64,000 nucleotides of DNA from Candidatus Zixiibacteriota bacterium. Lineage in GTDB: Bacteria > Zixibacteria > MSB-5A5 > UBA10806 > 4484-95. The notes below the pieces were generated by a model. The model ran no database searches and was not told the origin of the DNA. It saw only the letters and a program-made list of their open reading frames with translations. The stretch spans positions 1 to 64,000 of the forward strand of contig JAAEQD010000013.1 of NCBI GenBank assembly GCA_024231855.1, given 5' to 3'. The position numbers were made by a program, and so were the translations under genes. Numbering within the stretch: position 1 is the first letter of the stretch; every line of letters starts with the position of its first letter. Positions 45,013 through 52,836 of the stretch are shown one piece after another.

Positions 45013-46158
45013 ATGGATTTTATACTTGGTGAAGATCAACAACTGATGGCCGAAGCAGCCCGCGAATTCGCCGAGAAGAAGTTGATGCCGATTGCGGAGA
45101 AAATGGATGAAGATGAGCAGGTGCCGCAGGAGATATATGACGAATTAGCCGAGTTGGGCTATTTCGGGATGCTTCTGCCCGAGGAATACGACGGCCTGGA
45201 GCTGGATACACTGTCCTACACTTGCGCCATGGAAGAGCTGGCCCGCGGTTCGGCTGGTGTGATGGTCGGAATCTCGGTGCATAATTCTCTCTGCAGCCAG
45301 GCGGTTTATCAATTCGGCTCGGATAAATTGAAAAAGAAATACCTCGAAGGTATGGCATCGGGCGAACTTTTTGGCTCCTATTGCCTGTCCGAACCCGGAG
45401 CGGGTACGGACGCGGGATCGCTTAAGGCTACAGCCGATGAGGTTGATGACGGCTATGTGCTTAACGGTACGAAAAGCTGGATAACATCGGCCGGTCATGC
45501 CGGTGTGTTCATCGTGTTCGCGCTAACCGATAAAGCGGCAGGCGACAAGGGAATATCGTGCTTTATCGTTGAAAGAGATACTCCCGGATTGAATCTTGGC
45601 GCAAAAGAGAAAAAGATGGGCATTAAACCATCAGATACCAGAGAAGTTTCTTTTGTCGATTGTAAAATCCCCAAGGAAAATTTAATCGGCACAAAGGGCG
45701 AAGGATTTAAAATAGCATTAATACTACTAGATAACGGGCGGATCGGTATCGCGGCTCAAGCGCTGGGTATCGCCCAGGCGGCATTCGAGGAAGCCTACAA
45801 ATACGCGCACGAACGTGAACAGTTCGGCCAACCAATCGCCAATTTCCAGGCGATCCAGTTCAAGCTCTCCGATATGGCAATTAAAATCGAAGCCTCTCGC
45901 CTGCTGGTTCATAAAGCGGCATTTTTAAAGGACAAGAGCCGTGCCTCAAAGGAATGCTCTATGGCTAAGCTGTCCGCCTCGGAGACCGCCAACTGGGTGG
46001 CCAACCAGGCGGTGCAGATTCACGGCGGCTACGGCTATGTGAAAGAATATCCGGTAGAGCGTTATTTCCGTGACGCCCGTGTTACCGAAATCTATGAGGG
46101 GACATCGGAAGCCCAGAGGATGGTAATTTACAGAAATCTGGATAGGAAAAATCTGTAA
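45013..46158 (+). CDS. Acyl-CoA dehydrogenase (butyryl-CoA type)
   Basis: 381 aa, close to short-chain (Bcd-like) acyl-CoA dehydrogenases. 'GSYCLSEPGAGTDAGSLKAT' and 'VLNGTKSWITSAGHAG' form the flavin site, 'HEREQFGQPIANFQAIQFKL' is the signature, and 'QIHGGYGYVKEYPVERYFRD' with 'IYEGTSEAQRMVI' carries the catalytic Glu. No electron-transfer flavoprotein genes (etfAB) lie nearby, so a distant partner is needed. It follows the dehydrogenase after 20 bp. Confidence 0.95.
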   Translation: MDFILGEDQQLMAEAAREFAEKKLMPIAEKMDEDEQVPQEIYDELAELGYFGMLLPEEYDGLELDTLSYTCAMEELARGSAGVMVGISVHNSLCSQAVYQFGSDKLKKKYLEGMASGELFGSYCLSEPGAGTDAGSLKATADEVDDGYVLNGTKSWITSAGHAGVFIVFALTDKAAGDKGISCFIVERDTPGLNLGAKEKKMGIKPSDTREVSFVDCKIPKENLIGTKGEGFKIALILLDNGRIGIAAQALGIAQAAFEEAYKYAHEREQFGQPIANFQAIQFKLSDMAIKIEASRLLVHKAAFLKDKSRASKECSMAKLSASETANWVANQAVQIHGGYGYVKEYPVERYFRDARVTEIYEGTSEAQRMVIYRNLDRKNL

Positions 46159-46203
46159 ACGAGGCAAGCCGGTTTTAACTTTAAAAAGAATTTAGGAAAT
46201 AAT

Positions 46204-47391
46204 ATGTGGACAACACCTGAACACGATAAATATAGAAAGAAGATTCGGGAGTTCGCCGAGAACGAAGTTGCCAGTTATGCCACGCAGATCGATCATGACC
46301 AGATTTTCCCGGATCACGTAGTCCCCCGCCTCAACGAGCTGGGTTTTCTGGGAATGCAGGTCGATAAGAAATACGGCGGCACCTATACCGATACCCTGAC
46401 TTACGCGATTGCGGTCGAGGAACTGTCGAGAGTTTGCGGTTCGACTGGTATCACGGTGGCGGCGCACAATTCGCTGGGCAATTTCCCGATTTATAAATTC
46501 GGTAATGAAGATCAACGCAATAAGTACCTTCCCGATATAACCACCGGCGGCAAGTTGGCGGCCTTTGGTTTAACCGAGCCGGGCGCGGGCTCTGACGCCG
46601 GCGGCACCAAGACATTCGCTGAGAAAGTCGATGGCGGCTATAAAGTCAACGGTACTAAATGCTGGATCACCAGCGCCGGTATCTGCCAGACGTGCGTATT
46701 CACCGCAAGAACATCAAAAGAGGCTGGCACTAAAAGTATCTCCTCATTTGTGGTGACTCACGGCACAGAGGGTTTTTCAAGCGGCAAGAAGGAAAATAAG
46801 CTGGGCCTTCGAGGTTCTGATACACGTTTTCTACATTTCGATGATGTATTTATTCCCGATGAGGACCGTCTCGGCGAAGAGGGTCAGGGATTCAAGCAAT
46901 TCATGATCACCCTCGATGGCGGCCGGGTTTCGATAGCGGCGATGGCGTTGGGATTGGCGCAGGGCGCTTATGATGTAGCTGTCAAATACGCCGCTCTCAA
47001 GAAACAGGATGGTATCCCACTGGGGCACCATCAGGGAATCGGTTTCAAGCTGGCCGATATGGCGACGCAGATTCAAGCCTCCCGTCACCTGGTATACCAC
47101 GCGGCGATGCTGAAAGATTCGGGTAATCGATTTTCGAAAGAATCGGCGATGGCGAAACTTCACGCGGCCGAAACCGGCAATTTCGTCTGCTGGTCGGCAA
47201 TCGGCATACTGGGAGAGATCGGCTTGACCGACAAGTTCCCGGTCGAGCGTCTGTGGCGTGATGTTAAACTTGACGAAATCGGCGAAGGCACATCCGAGAT
47301 ACAGCGGCTGGTGATCTCGCGGTTGATTTTGAAGGAAGCTATGGAGTCGGAATCGATGTATGGTTTTCCGGAAGGCTGGGCTGGGGAGTAA
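46204..47391 (+). CDS. Acyl-CoA dehydrogenase (second paralogue)
   Basis: 395 aa. 'AAFGLTEPGAGSDAGGTKTF' is the flavin loop, 'WITSAGICQTCVFTARTS' and 'LGLRGSDTRFLHFDDVFIP' are typical, and the catalytic Glu is retained in 'EIGEGTSEIQRLVISR', where the usual Tyr before it is Gly. The C-terminal HGGxGY is replaced by 'AIGILGEIGLTDKFPVERL', unlike the two other paralogues. That change near the flavin pocket suggests another substrate than the gene before it, from which it is 45 bp apart. Confidence 0.9.
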   Translation: MWTTPEHDKYRKKIREFAENEVASYATQIDHDQIFPDHVVPRLNELGFLGMQVDKKYGGTYTDTLTYAIAVEELSRVCGSTGITVAAHNSLGNFPIYKFGNEDQRNKYLPDITTGGKLAAFGLTEPGAGSDAGGTKTFAEKVDGGYKVNGTKCWITSAGICQTCVFTARTSKEAGTKSISSFVVTHGTEGFSSGKKENKLGLRGSDTRFLHFDDVFIPDEDRLGEEGQGFKQFMITLDGGRVSIAAMALGLAQGAYDVAVKYAALKKQDGIPLGHHQGIGFKLADMATQIQASRHLVYHAAMLKDSGNRFSKESAMAKLHAAETGNFVCWSAIGILGEIGLTDKFPVERLWRDVKLDEIGEGTSEIQRLVISRLILKEAMESESMYGFPEGWAGE

Positions 47392-47404
47392 TTCCTATCT
47401 ATAG

Positions 47405-47470
47405 GGGAACCCACCGCAAGCGGAGGGGCACCGGGAGTGAGAATTCGCATCAGGAGCACAGGCTCCTGAT
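47405..47470. repeat. Two small palindromes after the acyl-CoA dehydrogenase
   Basis: CCGC-AA-GCGG (47414-47423) with outer CC/GG pairs, and ATCAGGAGC (47449-47457) pairing perfectly with GCTCCTGAT (47462-47470) around ACAG. The second may act as a terminator stem or belongs to the REP-like family. Confidence 0.5.
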
Positions 47471-47714
47471 CTACGATTGCAATACGACTTGACAATTTCT
47501 ATATATATTATTGTTCTCATACATTTGCCTAACAGAACTGAATTTGGGAACGATGGAATCTTCGTGAAGTACGATTTTTCTTGACAGCGATATTTTACTT
47601 ACTTAAATTTATAGAAATTAAGCATAATATTACATTATCAATTGCGAGCAAAATTATTAGTAGCACATACCTATTGCATGTTAATGACAAGCAACCTCAC
47701 AGAGGAGGCATAAT
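47471..47714. other. AT-rich intergenic region
   Basis: Together with the palindromes before it, this makes 323 bp without a gene. It contains the promoter at 47581-47609 and a further TTGACA (47489) without a matching -10. Confidence 0.5.
47581..47609 (+). promoter_or_regulatory. Promoter of the AT-rich gene pair
   Basis: TTGACA (47581-47586), 17 bp, TAAATT (47604-47609), about 105 bp before the ATG at 47715. Confidence 0.5.
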
Positions 47715-48071
47715 ATGGAAGCTGAAGCTTATTGGAGCTATTTAATTACAATCGCATTAATAATTTTTATGAAGGTTGTTTGTTTTATATTAGGTTATCT
47801 AACAATACGTCTTGGATACAATTTAATTAGTTCTGGAGTTAAAGGCGAATTTAAATTTTCGACAAGTTTAGGTGGAGTTAAAGCAGATTTAGCAAGTATT
47901 TCGCCCGGGCTTCTCTTTGTATTATTAGGAGTTTTTCTAATCGCTTTTGCTATTTATGTTAAAAAAGAAGCGTATTTGGAGAAAATTCCGTCATCAAATC
48001 TAGAAGAACAAGAATTTGATGATCCCATCGAGAAGGATTTTTATTTAGATGAAACCGAGGAGGTAAAATAA
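47715..48071 (+). CDS. Small membrane protein of unknown function
   Basis: 118 aa, two TM segments (about residues 8-32 and 70-90) and an acidic C-terminal tail of 25 residues ('EEQEFDDPIEKDFYLDETEE'). GAGGAGG precedes the ATG. One base separates its stop from the next start, whose ribosome site is inside this gene. Composition is much more AT-rich than in the flanking enzyme genes. No family recognised; it probably works with the ricin-lectin protein. Confidence 0.65.
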   Translation: MEAEAYWSYLITIALIIFMKVVCFILGYLTIRLGYNLISSGVKGEFKFSTSLGGVKADLASISPGLLFVLLGVFLIAFAIYVKKEAYLEKIPSSNLEEQEFDDPIEKDFYLDETEEVK

Positions 48072-48072
48072 A

Positions 48073-48966
48073 ATGAAGAAAATTAAAACTCTTGTAATGA
48101 CTGTGGGCATTATTACATTTATATTAATAATGCTAAATCCTATTACAACATTTGCTTCTAAGGAAGCTTGGAATAATCTGGTAAAAGGCTATGATGCTTT
48201 TAAATCCGAAAATTATCATAAAGCTATAGAACATCTTTTAAAAAGCTACGGGCTAATACCTGATCCAAAAGCGGCATATTATTTGAGTCGCTGTTATTTT
48301 GAGTTAGAAGACGCTAATAGTGCTTATTTTTATGCCCAACATGTGCTAACTGATAAACCACAGTTAGATGAAAAATATATGTCGAATGCGAGGAAATTAG
48401 CTAACTTGGCGCAGTATTCTATAAAAACTGGTTATCGTTTAGGTGCCAAGCTGGATAATTCAAATCTTCCAGAACTCGAATCTGATCCTCTAGAAACGGA
48501 GTTTGAACAATTTGGGCTAATACCTATTGATATATTTCCAATTGAAGGGAAATGGTATAATATCGTTTCTGTTTCTAGTAATAAATGCTTAGATGTTGCT
48601 AGTCATTCTATAGAGAATGGCGCTAATATTAGTCAGTGGAGATGTCACGGAAAAAATAATCAATTATGGAGATTTCAAAAAGTTGGCAATTACTATATGA
48701 TTACTCCAAAACATAGTAATAAATGCCTGGATGTTGCTGCTTCATCAAATAAGGATGGTGGAAACATTAGTCAATGGGAGTGTCATGGGGGAAATAATCA
48801 GCTTTGGACACTAGTCCCAGTAAGCAATGTCTATATGATTGTGTCAAAACATAGTAATAAGTGCTTAGATGTTGCTGCTTCATCAAATAAGGATGGTGGA
48901 AACATTAGTCAGTGGGAATGTCACGGAGGAGATAATCAGCTTTGGAGAATTATTGCAGTGGATTGA
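48073..48966 (+). CDS. Exported TPR protein with a ricin-type beta-trefoil lectin domain
   Basis: 297 aa. Signal peptide residues 1-28 ('..NPITTFAS'). Residues about 30-125 are TPR-like helices ('WNNLVKGYDAFKSENYHKAI', 'AAYYLSRCYFELEDANSAYF'). Residues about 158-297 make one ricin B trefoil of three 46-residue units, each with 'SNKCLDVA', 'NISQW' and 'NQLW' (QxW motif). Units two and three are almost identical in DNA, with a period of 138 bp. Sugar binding is likely. AT-rich, GAGGAGG ribosome site, coupled to the membrane protein upstream. Confidence 0.85.
   Translation: MKKIKTLVMTVGIITFILIMLNPITTFASKEAWNNLVKGYDAFKSENYHKAIEHLLKSYGLIPDPKAAYYLSRCYFELEDANSAYFYAQHVLTDKPQLDEKYMSNARKLANLAQYSIKTGYRLGAKLDNSNLPELESDPLETEFEQFGLIPIDIFPIEGKWYNIVSVSSNKCLDVASHSIENGANISQWRCHGKNNQLWRFQKVGNYYMITPKHSNKCLDVAASSNKDGGNISQWECHGGNNQLWTLVPVSNVYMIVSKHSNKCLDVAASSNKDGGNISQWECHGGDNQLWRIIAVD
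48574..48950 (+). repeat. 138-bp tandem repeat within the ricin domain
   Basis: Three in-frame units of 138 bp. Copy 2 (from about 48708) and copy 3 (from about 48846) match over about 100 bases with only a few, mostly silent, changes; copy 1 is more divergent. Confidence 0.75.
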
Positions 48967-49235
48967 TATTAAATAAGATGTACTGATGTTTACCTTTTAC
49001 GGAATGTTCAGTTTGTACCGCACCAATTGATTGGGTCAGATTGCTTCGGCTTTTCCTGCTTTATCCCCCTCCCTTCCCCATCCCTAGATTACCGCCTTCC
49101 CGGAAATGATGCAAGTTTGAAAATTGTTGTCCATTTCTTAATAATATTATAGATTTCACCAAATTGTCCGGGGAGTAGGTCCCGAATTAAACGGTCTAAA
49201 CAACCGATCCTTTTAGCATAGAAAGCGAGCCTAAA

Positions 49236-49592
49236 ATGAAACTGATAAAATTGTCCGAAGGCGAAAGCTACGAGCCTGAAAAAGATTGGAAACGGATAAG
49301 TCTATGTAATCAACCTGATATTTCCATCGAGCATTTTGTCAAGCCGCCGGGGCATCAGTCTCCGAAGCATAGCCATCCCAGCGCTCAGGTGTTAGTCGTA
49401 TTGAAAGGTAAGATCGTGGTGGTCGGAGAATCCGAGGAGTGCGAGTTGGGCGAAGGCGATACGATTTATATTCCCGGTGATGAAGAACATGTGGTCAAAA
49501 ATCCGCTCGATTCTGTTTCGATCGGGCTTGATATTTTTGTGCCGGGTCGTTCGTTTGATTTTTGGCTGGATAAATTGAAGGAAAGAAAATAG
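49236..49592 (+). CDS. Cupin-domain protein
   Basis: 118 aa, a single small beta-barrel. Metal ligands are in 'SPKHSHPSAQVLVVLKGKIV' (His-x-His and a following Gln instead of Glu) and 'GEGDTIYIPGDEEHVVKNP' (His). This is the AraC-like/RmlC-like cupin family, used as sensors, isomerases or dioxygenases. Monocistronic with a weak ribosome site. Function not assigned. Confidence 0.85.
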   Translation: MKLIKLSEGESYEPEKDWKRISLCNQPDISIEHFVKPPGHQSPKHSHPSAQVLVVLKGKIVVVGESEECELGEGDTIYIPGDEEHVVKNPLDSVSIGLDIFVPGRSFDFWLDKLKERK

Positions 49593-49649
49593 AAGACTAA
49601 TTAAGGATTTCGTCCGCCCTCTTTCGTTAGAATATATACGTTAAAATAG

Positions 49650-50267
49650 TTACTCTAGAAAAAAGCCGGACTTCTTCTTTTTCTTCTTTTTCTTCTCCAC
49701 TTTCGGTTTCATAAACGCAAGCTTATAATCATTGTAGCATTCAATGCATAGAATTATTTCTTGTCTAAATATTCTGGCAAAAAAGTCTTTTTTAATAAAT
49801 ATCAGTTCGCCCTTAATAATATTCTTTTTGCAATTAGCGCAATGACCATCTTTCGGTGAAGCCGAATGCGCAAACTTTTGAATTTCATTTTCCTCATTAA
49901 TAAATAAAGTCTGCAAATAACCGCCAATATAGATAATTATGTATCCAATCATATAATACATAGCTTTTGTAACAAAAGAATCAGAATCGTCGGGATCTCG
50001 GCTAAGCAGCATTACAATCAATCCAAAAATTAAACTAAAGACTATCTGCTTGCCCGTAGGTTTGAAAATGCTTTCATTTTTGTTGGCGCTATATGTTTTT
50101 TCTCTGGTATTATATTTATAAGGATCGGGCTCTTTATCGGTTTCCCGGCTGATCTTGGGGACAGTGTTTATACTTCCGCATTGGAGGCATTTAGCTTTAT
50201 CGCCGATATTAAGATATTTTACTATGATTGTGTCCCCGCAATTTCGGCAGGAAAATTTTAATGCCAT
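49650..50267 (-). CDS. Zinc-ribbon membrane protein
   Basis: 205 aa from the ATG at 50267 (a GGGG box lies upstream). An N-terminal zinc ribbon 'CRNCGD...CLQCGS' is followed by a polar linker, two TM segments near residues 80-125, then a second four-Cys group ('CANCKKNI' and 'CIECYND'). The tail is 'KKKKKKKK' plus 'SGFFLE'. Not a known enzyme; perhaps a membrane-associated regulatory or binding protein. Confidence 0.65.
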   Translation of the reverse strand: MALKFSCRNCGDTIIVKYLNIGDKAKCLQCGSINTVPKISRETDKEPDPYKYNTREKTYSANKNESIFKPTGKQIVFSLIFGLIVMLLSRDPDDSDSFVTKAMYYMIGYIIIYIGGYLQTLFINEENEIQKFAHSASPKDGHCANCKKNIIKGELIFIKKDFFARIFRQEIILCIECYNDYKLAFMKPKVEKKKKKKKKSGFFLE

Positions 50268-50370
50268 TTCAACCCCATTCGTTAAATTACAGCTTAACAC
50301 ATAATATAATAGGTTAGACTAATAACATCAATGAATTTGACAATTTTTATAGCAATACCACCCCTCCCCT

Positions 50371-50421
50371 GGATTCCCGTCGTCAAGATCCAATGGATTT
50401 TCATGGGAATGACAGGCAAAA
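50371..50421. repeat. Degenerate GGATTCCC / GGGAATGAC palindrome
   Basis: The plus strand reads ggattcccgtcg at about 50372 and later catgggaatgac, ending about 50413. This is the skeleton of the common bacterial extragenic repeat TGGATTCCCGC..GCGGGAATGAC, with an altered middle. An old remnant. Confidence 0.4.
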
Positions 50422-50448
50422 CATTTAGATTAAAAAGTAGAATATTAG

Positions 50449-50850
50449 TTAAGCCTTGGGAGCTTCAGTTGCGTCTTTTTTCTTTTTCAATCTGGTAGAT
50501 ATAAATGACGCGAAACAGAAACCGAAGAATATCAATGATAGAATCGACATGATCGCTTTTGCCGTGGCGGCACCGGGATTAGTGACCTCACCACCGGAGA
50601 ATACGGTGAGTAAATCTATTACTCCACCGAATGTCCCCAGAAAACCGATGAAAGCCAATATCGATAATGCGTGCATCATATGCTGACGGTATTTTTCAAT
50701 CAAAGCGACCAGTGCCAGGATTATAGCAAGTAAACCGAAATACGCGGGAATCAGGGCGGTTTTATGCTCCATCCCAGTGACAACAAAGGCGATTAGGCCC
50801 AGAAAAATTAATAAGGCCGCGTAAACCATGGAAACTTTTAATAAGCTCAT
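50449..50850 (-). CDS. Four-TM membrane protein of unknown function
   Basis: 133 aa, four clear TM segments (about residues 6-26, 33-50, 62-80, 93-115) joined by short loops, ending in a charged tail 'STRLKKKKDATEAPKA'. GGAG precedes the ATG. Small four-helix proteins of this sort include DoxX/TMEM-like and EmrE-like families, but no motif decides it. Confidence 0.7.
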   Translation of the reverse strand: MSLLKVSMVYAALLIFLGLIAFVVTGMEHKTALIPAYFGLLAIILALVALIEKYRQHMMHALSILAFIGFLGTFGGVIDLLTVFSGGEVTNPGAATAKAIMSILSLIFFGFCFASFISTRLKKKKDATEAPKA

Positions 50851-50920
50851 TTATATGCTCCTTCCCTCAAGGAATACAACTCTGATCTACTCAAATAGTT
50901 TCCTTATCATGGAAAATGTC

Positions 50921-50969
50921 GTCGGGTCAGGAGACCCGACAACATAAGAACTGTCGGGTACAGAGACCC
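50921..50969. repeat. Two REP-like palindromes downstream of the thiolase
   Basis: GTCGGGTC (50921-50928) and GACCCGAC (50933-50940) make a perfect stem around AGGA. A second, imperfect one spans 50953-50969 with core GGTACAGAGACC. The core is shared with the element at 15513-15536. Confidence 0.6.
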
Positions 50970-50992
50970 ACAGTACGGATAATTATATAGTT

Positions 50993-52177
50993 CTAAACTA
51001 GCTCTATCGCCATGGCTACGGCGCCGCCGCCGCCGAGACATAAGGTGGCCATGCCTTTTTTCAGGCCGCGGTCTTTGAGGGCGTAGATCAGGGTGGTCAA
51101 GATTCTCGCGCCGGACGCGCCGATTGGATGACCCAGGGCGATCGCGCCGCCATTGACATTGACCTTGTCCCAATCCCATTTCAGTTCTTTACCATCGGCT
51201 AAGCATTGGGCCGCGAACGCTTCATTGGCTTCGATCAAGTCCCAGTGGTGAACATCGACGTTCATCTTGCCGGCCAATTTATTGACGGCATCGATAGGCG
51301 CGTAGAACAGTTCTTTGGGTTCACGGTGCGTGGAAGTATAATCGATGACTTTGGCTATCGGGGTCAGGTTGTTTTCCTTGGCGAATGTTTCGGATACAAC
51401 CACGACGGCAGATGCCCCATCATTAAGACCGGGCGCGTTGCCGGCAGTTACAATACCATCCTTTTTGAAAGCCGGTCTGAGTTTGCCCAATTTCTCAGCG
51501 GTTGTGCCGGGACGCGGTCCCTGGTCGGTATCGAATACTACGGGATCACCTTTTCTCTGTGGGATATCAATCGGTACAATCTCATCCTTGAATTTGCCGT
51601 CGGCGATGGCTTTAGCCGCTTTATTTTGAGAGTTAGCGGCATACTCATCCAGATCACCTCGAGTAAGACCTGATTTTTCGGCGGTGTATTCGGCGGCAAT
51701 GCCCATGTGGAAATCATTGAAACTGTCCCAGAGGCCGTCGTAAATCATGAGATCTTTTAACTTCTGATCGCCAAACTTGTAACCGTTGCGGACGCCTTGA
51801 AGGATGAATGGGCAGTTCGACATCGACTCCATGCCGCCGGCTACAAAACAGTGCCCATCGCCGGCTTTTATTGCCTGGGCGGCCATCATAACAGCTTTCA
51901 AGCCCGATCCGCAGACTTTATTTATCGTTATTGCGGGTATCTGAACCGGTAATCCGGCCGCTACCATAGCCTGGCGAGCGGGCGCCTGGCCGGCTCCTCC
52001 CTGCACAACATGCCCCATAATTACTTCATCTATTTTATTGGCATCAACGCCGGCGCGTTCGACCGCGCCTTTTATGGCGGCAGCGCCCAGCTGTGGGGCG
52101 GTCATCGAGGACAACCCGCCTAAAAACGTTCCTATCGCGGTTCTGCACGCGGATACAATTACGGCCTGTTGAGACAT
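50993..52177 (-). CDS. Acetyl-CoA acetyltransferase (thiolase)
   Basis: Condenses or cleaves acetoacetyl-CoA, 394 aa. The nucleophilic Cys is in '[17 protein letters not shown]' (near residue 88), the His in '[19 protein letters not shown]' and the second Cys in '[15 protein letters not shown]'. Biosynthetic type by length. It fits with the dehydrogenase genes at 44-47 kb although it is separate and on the other strand. Behind a promoter at 52233-52261. Confidence 0.96.
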   Translation of the reverse strand: MSQQAVIVSACRTAIGTFLGGLSSMTAPQLGAAAIKGAVERAGVDANKIDEVIMGHVVQGGAGQAPARQAMVAAGLPVQIPAITINKVCGSGLKAVMMAAQAIKAGDGHCFVAGGMESMSNCPFILQGVRNGYKFGDQKLKDLMIYDGLWDSFNDFHMGIAAEYTAEKSGLTRGDLDEYAANSQNKAAKAIADGKFKDEIVPIDIPQRKGDPVVFDTDQGPRPGTTAEKLGKLRPAFKKDGIVTAGNAPGLNDGASAVVVVSETFAKENNLTPIAKVIDYTSTHREPKELFYAPIDAVNKLAGKMNVDVHHWDLIEANEAFAAQCLADGKELKWDWDKVNVNGGAIALGHPIGASGARILTTLIYALKDRGLKKGMATLCLGGGGAVAMAIELV

Positions 52178-52232
52178 ATTCTTTTCCTCCTGGTATTTAT
52201 TCTAATTCTCAATTGCTCATCTCATTGAGATC

Positions 52233-52261
52233 AATATACTATTTAAAACGGGTAGAGTCAA
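52233..52261 (-). promoter_or_regulatory. Promoter of the thiolase gene
   Basis: TTGACT (52256-52261), 17 bp, TATATT (52233-52238) on the minus strand. Confidence 0.7.
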
Positions 52262-52292
52262 AAAAAGTTAGATATCAATAGAATCTGGTAAT

Positions 52293-52317
52293 AAAAAAAG
52301 ACGGGTATTAACCCGCC
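52293..52317 (-). terminator. Terminator after the FN3 lipoprotein gene
   Basis: On the minus strand GGCGGGT-TAAT-ACCCGTC (one G-U-type pair) with a run of seven T. It separates this gene from the thiolase promoter. Confidence 0.8.
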
Positions 52318-52365
52318 TTGCCCCATCCCATGTTGGCTAAACAGCCTATCGTAGGGTGAATTTTT

Positions 52366-52746
52366 CTAAGGGCCTTCCCCGCATATCATCTGGACGGATA
52401 TTTGATTGGATATCGCGGATTCGCCGCTTGAATTGCTTGCCGATACATAGTAATGCGCCTCAATACAGCTTTGCTGTATGGTATCGTTATAATTGGTTGT
52501 ATTAGCGTTTGTTCTGCCGATTTCGCCAAACGGACCTGTGATTCTTCTATAGATAATAAATCCTGTCTCGTTTTCCGAGTTATCCTGCCATTGAAGACTT
52601 ACGGAGTATGCACCTGTAGCCAAACCGCTTAATTCTGAAGGGGACTCAGGAATATTCTCCGCGGTTGGCTTACTCCCGTAACACCCGCCGATTACTATCA
52701 ATAAAACCAGCGAAATCATCGTATATATTAAAAGTAAAATTCTCAT
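52366..52746 (-). CDS. Small lipoprotein with a fibronectin type III domain
   Basis: 126 aa. Lipoprotein signal with lipobox 'VIGGC' (residues 18-22). One FN3 domain covers residues about 35-120: 'SPSELSGLATGAYSVSLQWQ', 'NETGFIIYRRI', 'TNYNDTIQQSCIEAHYYVSA'. FN3 modules here probably act as a surface-display spacer or binding unit. Single gene with its own terminator. Confidence 0.8.
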   Translation of the reverse strand: MRILLLIYTMISLVLLIVIGGCYGSKPTAENIPESPSELSGLATGAYSVSLQWQDNSENETGFIIYRRITGPFGEIGRTNANTTNYNDTIQQSCIEAHYYVSASNSSGESAISNQISVQMICGEGP

Positions 52747-52836
52747 CTTAAATCTCTGTATTGTGGATTAAAACTATTAAGCAATAAAGCAAGTTCCGAT
52801 AGATTATTTTATTCTGATAAAATGAAATTATATATA

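Noticed and set aside
49690-49720. Poly-Lys-encoding run as a possible sequencing artefact
   Set aside because: The frame stays open and ends in a plausible tail; charged C-terminal tails also occur in its neighbour.
50907-51179. Arg-rich minus-strand frame at the thiolase 3' end
   Set aside because: Out-of-frame shadow over the thiolase C terminus and the palindromes.
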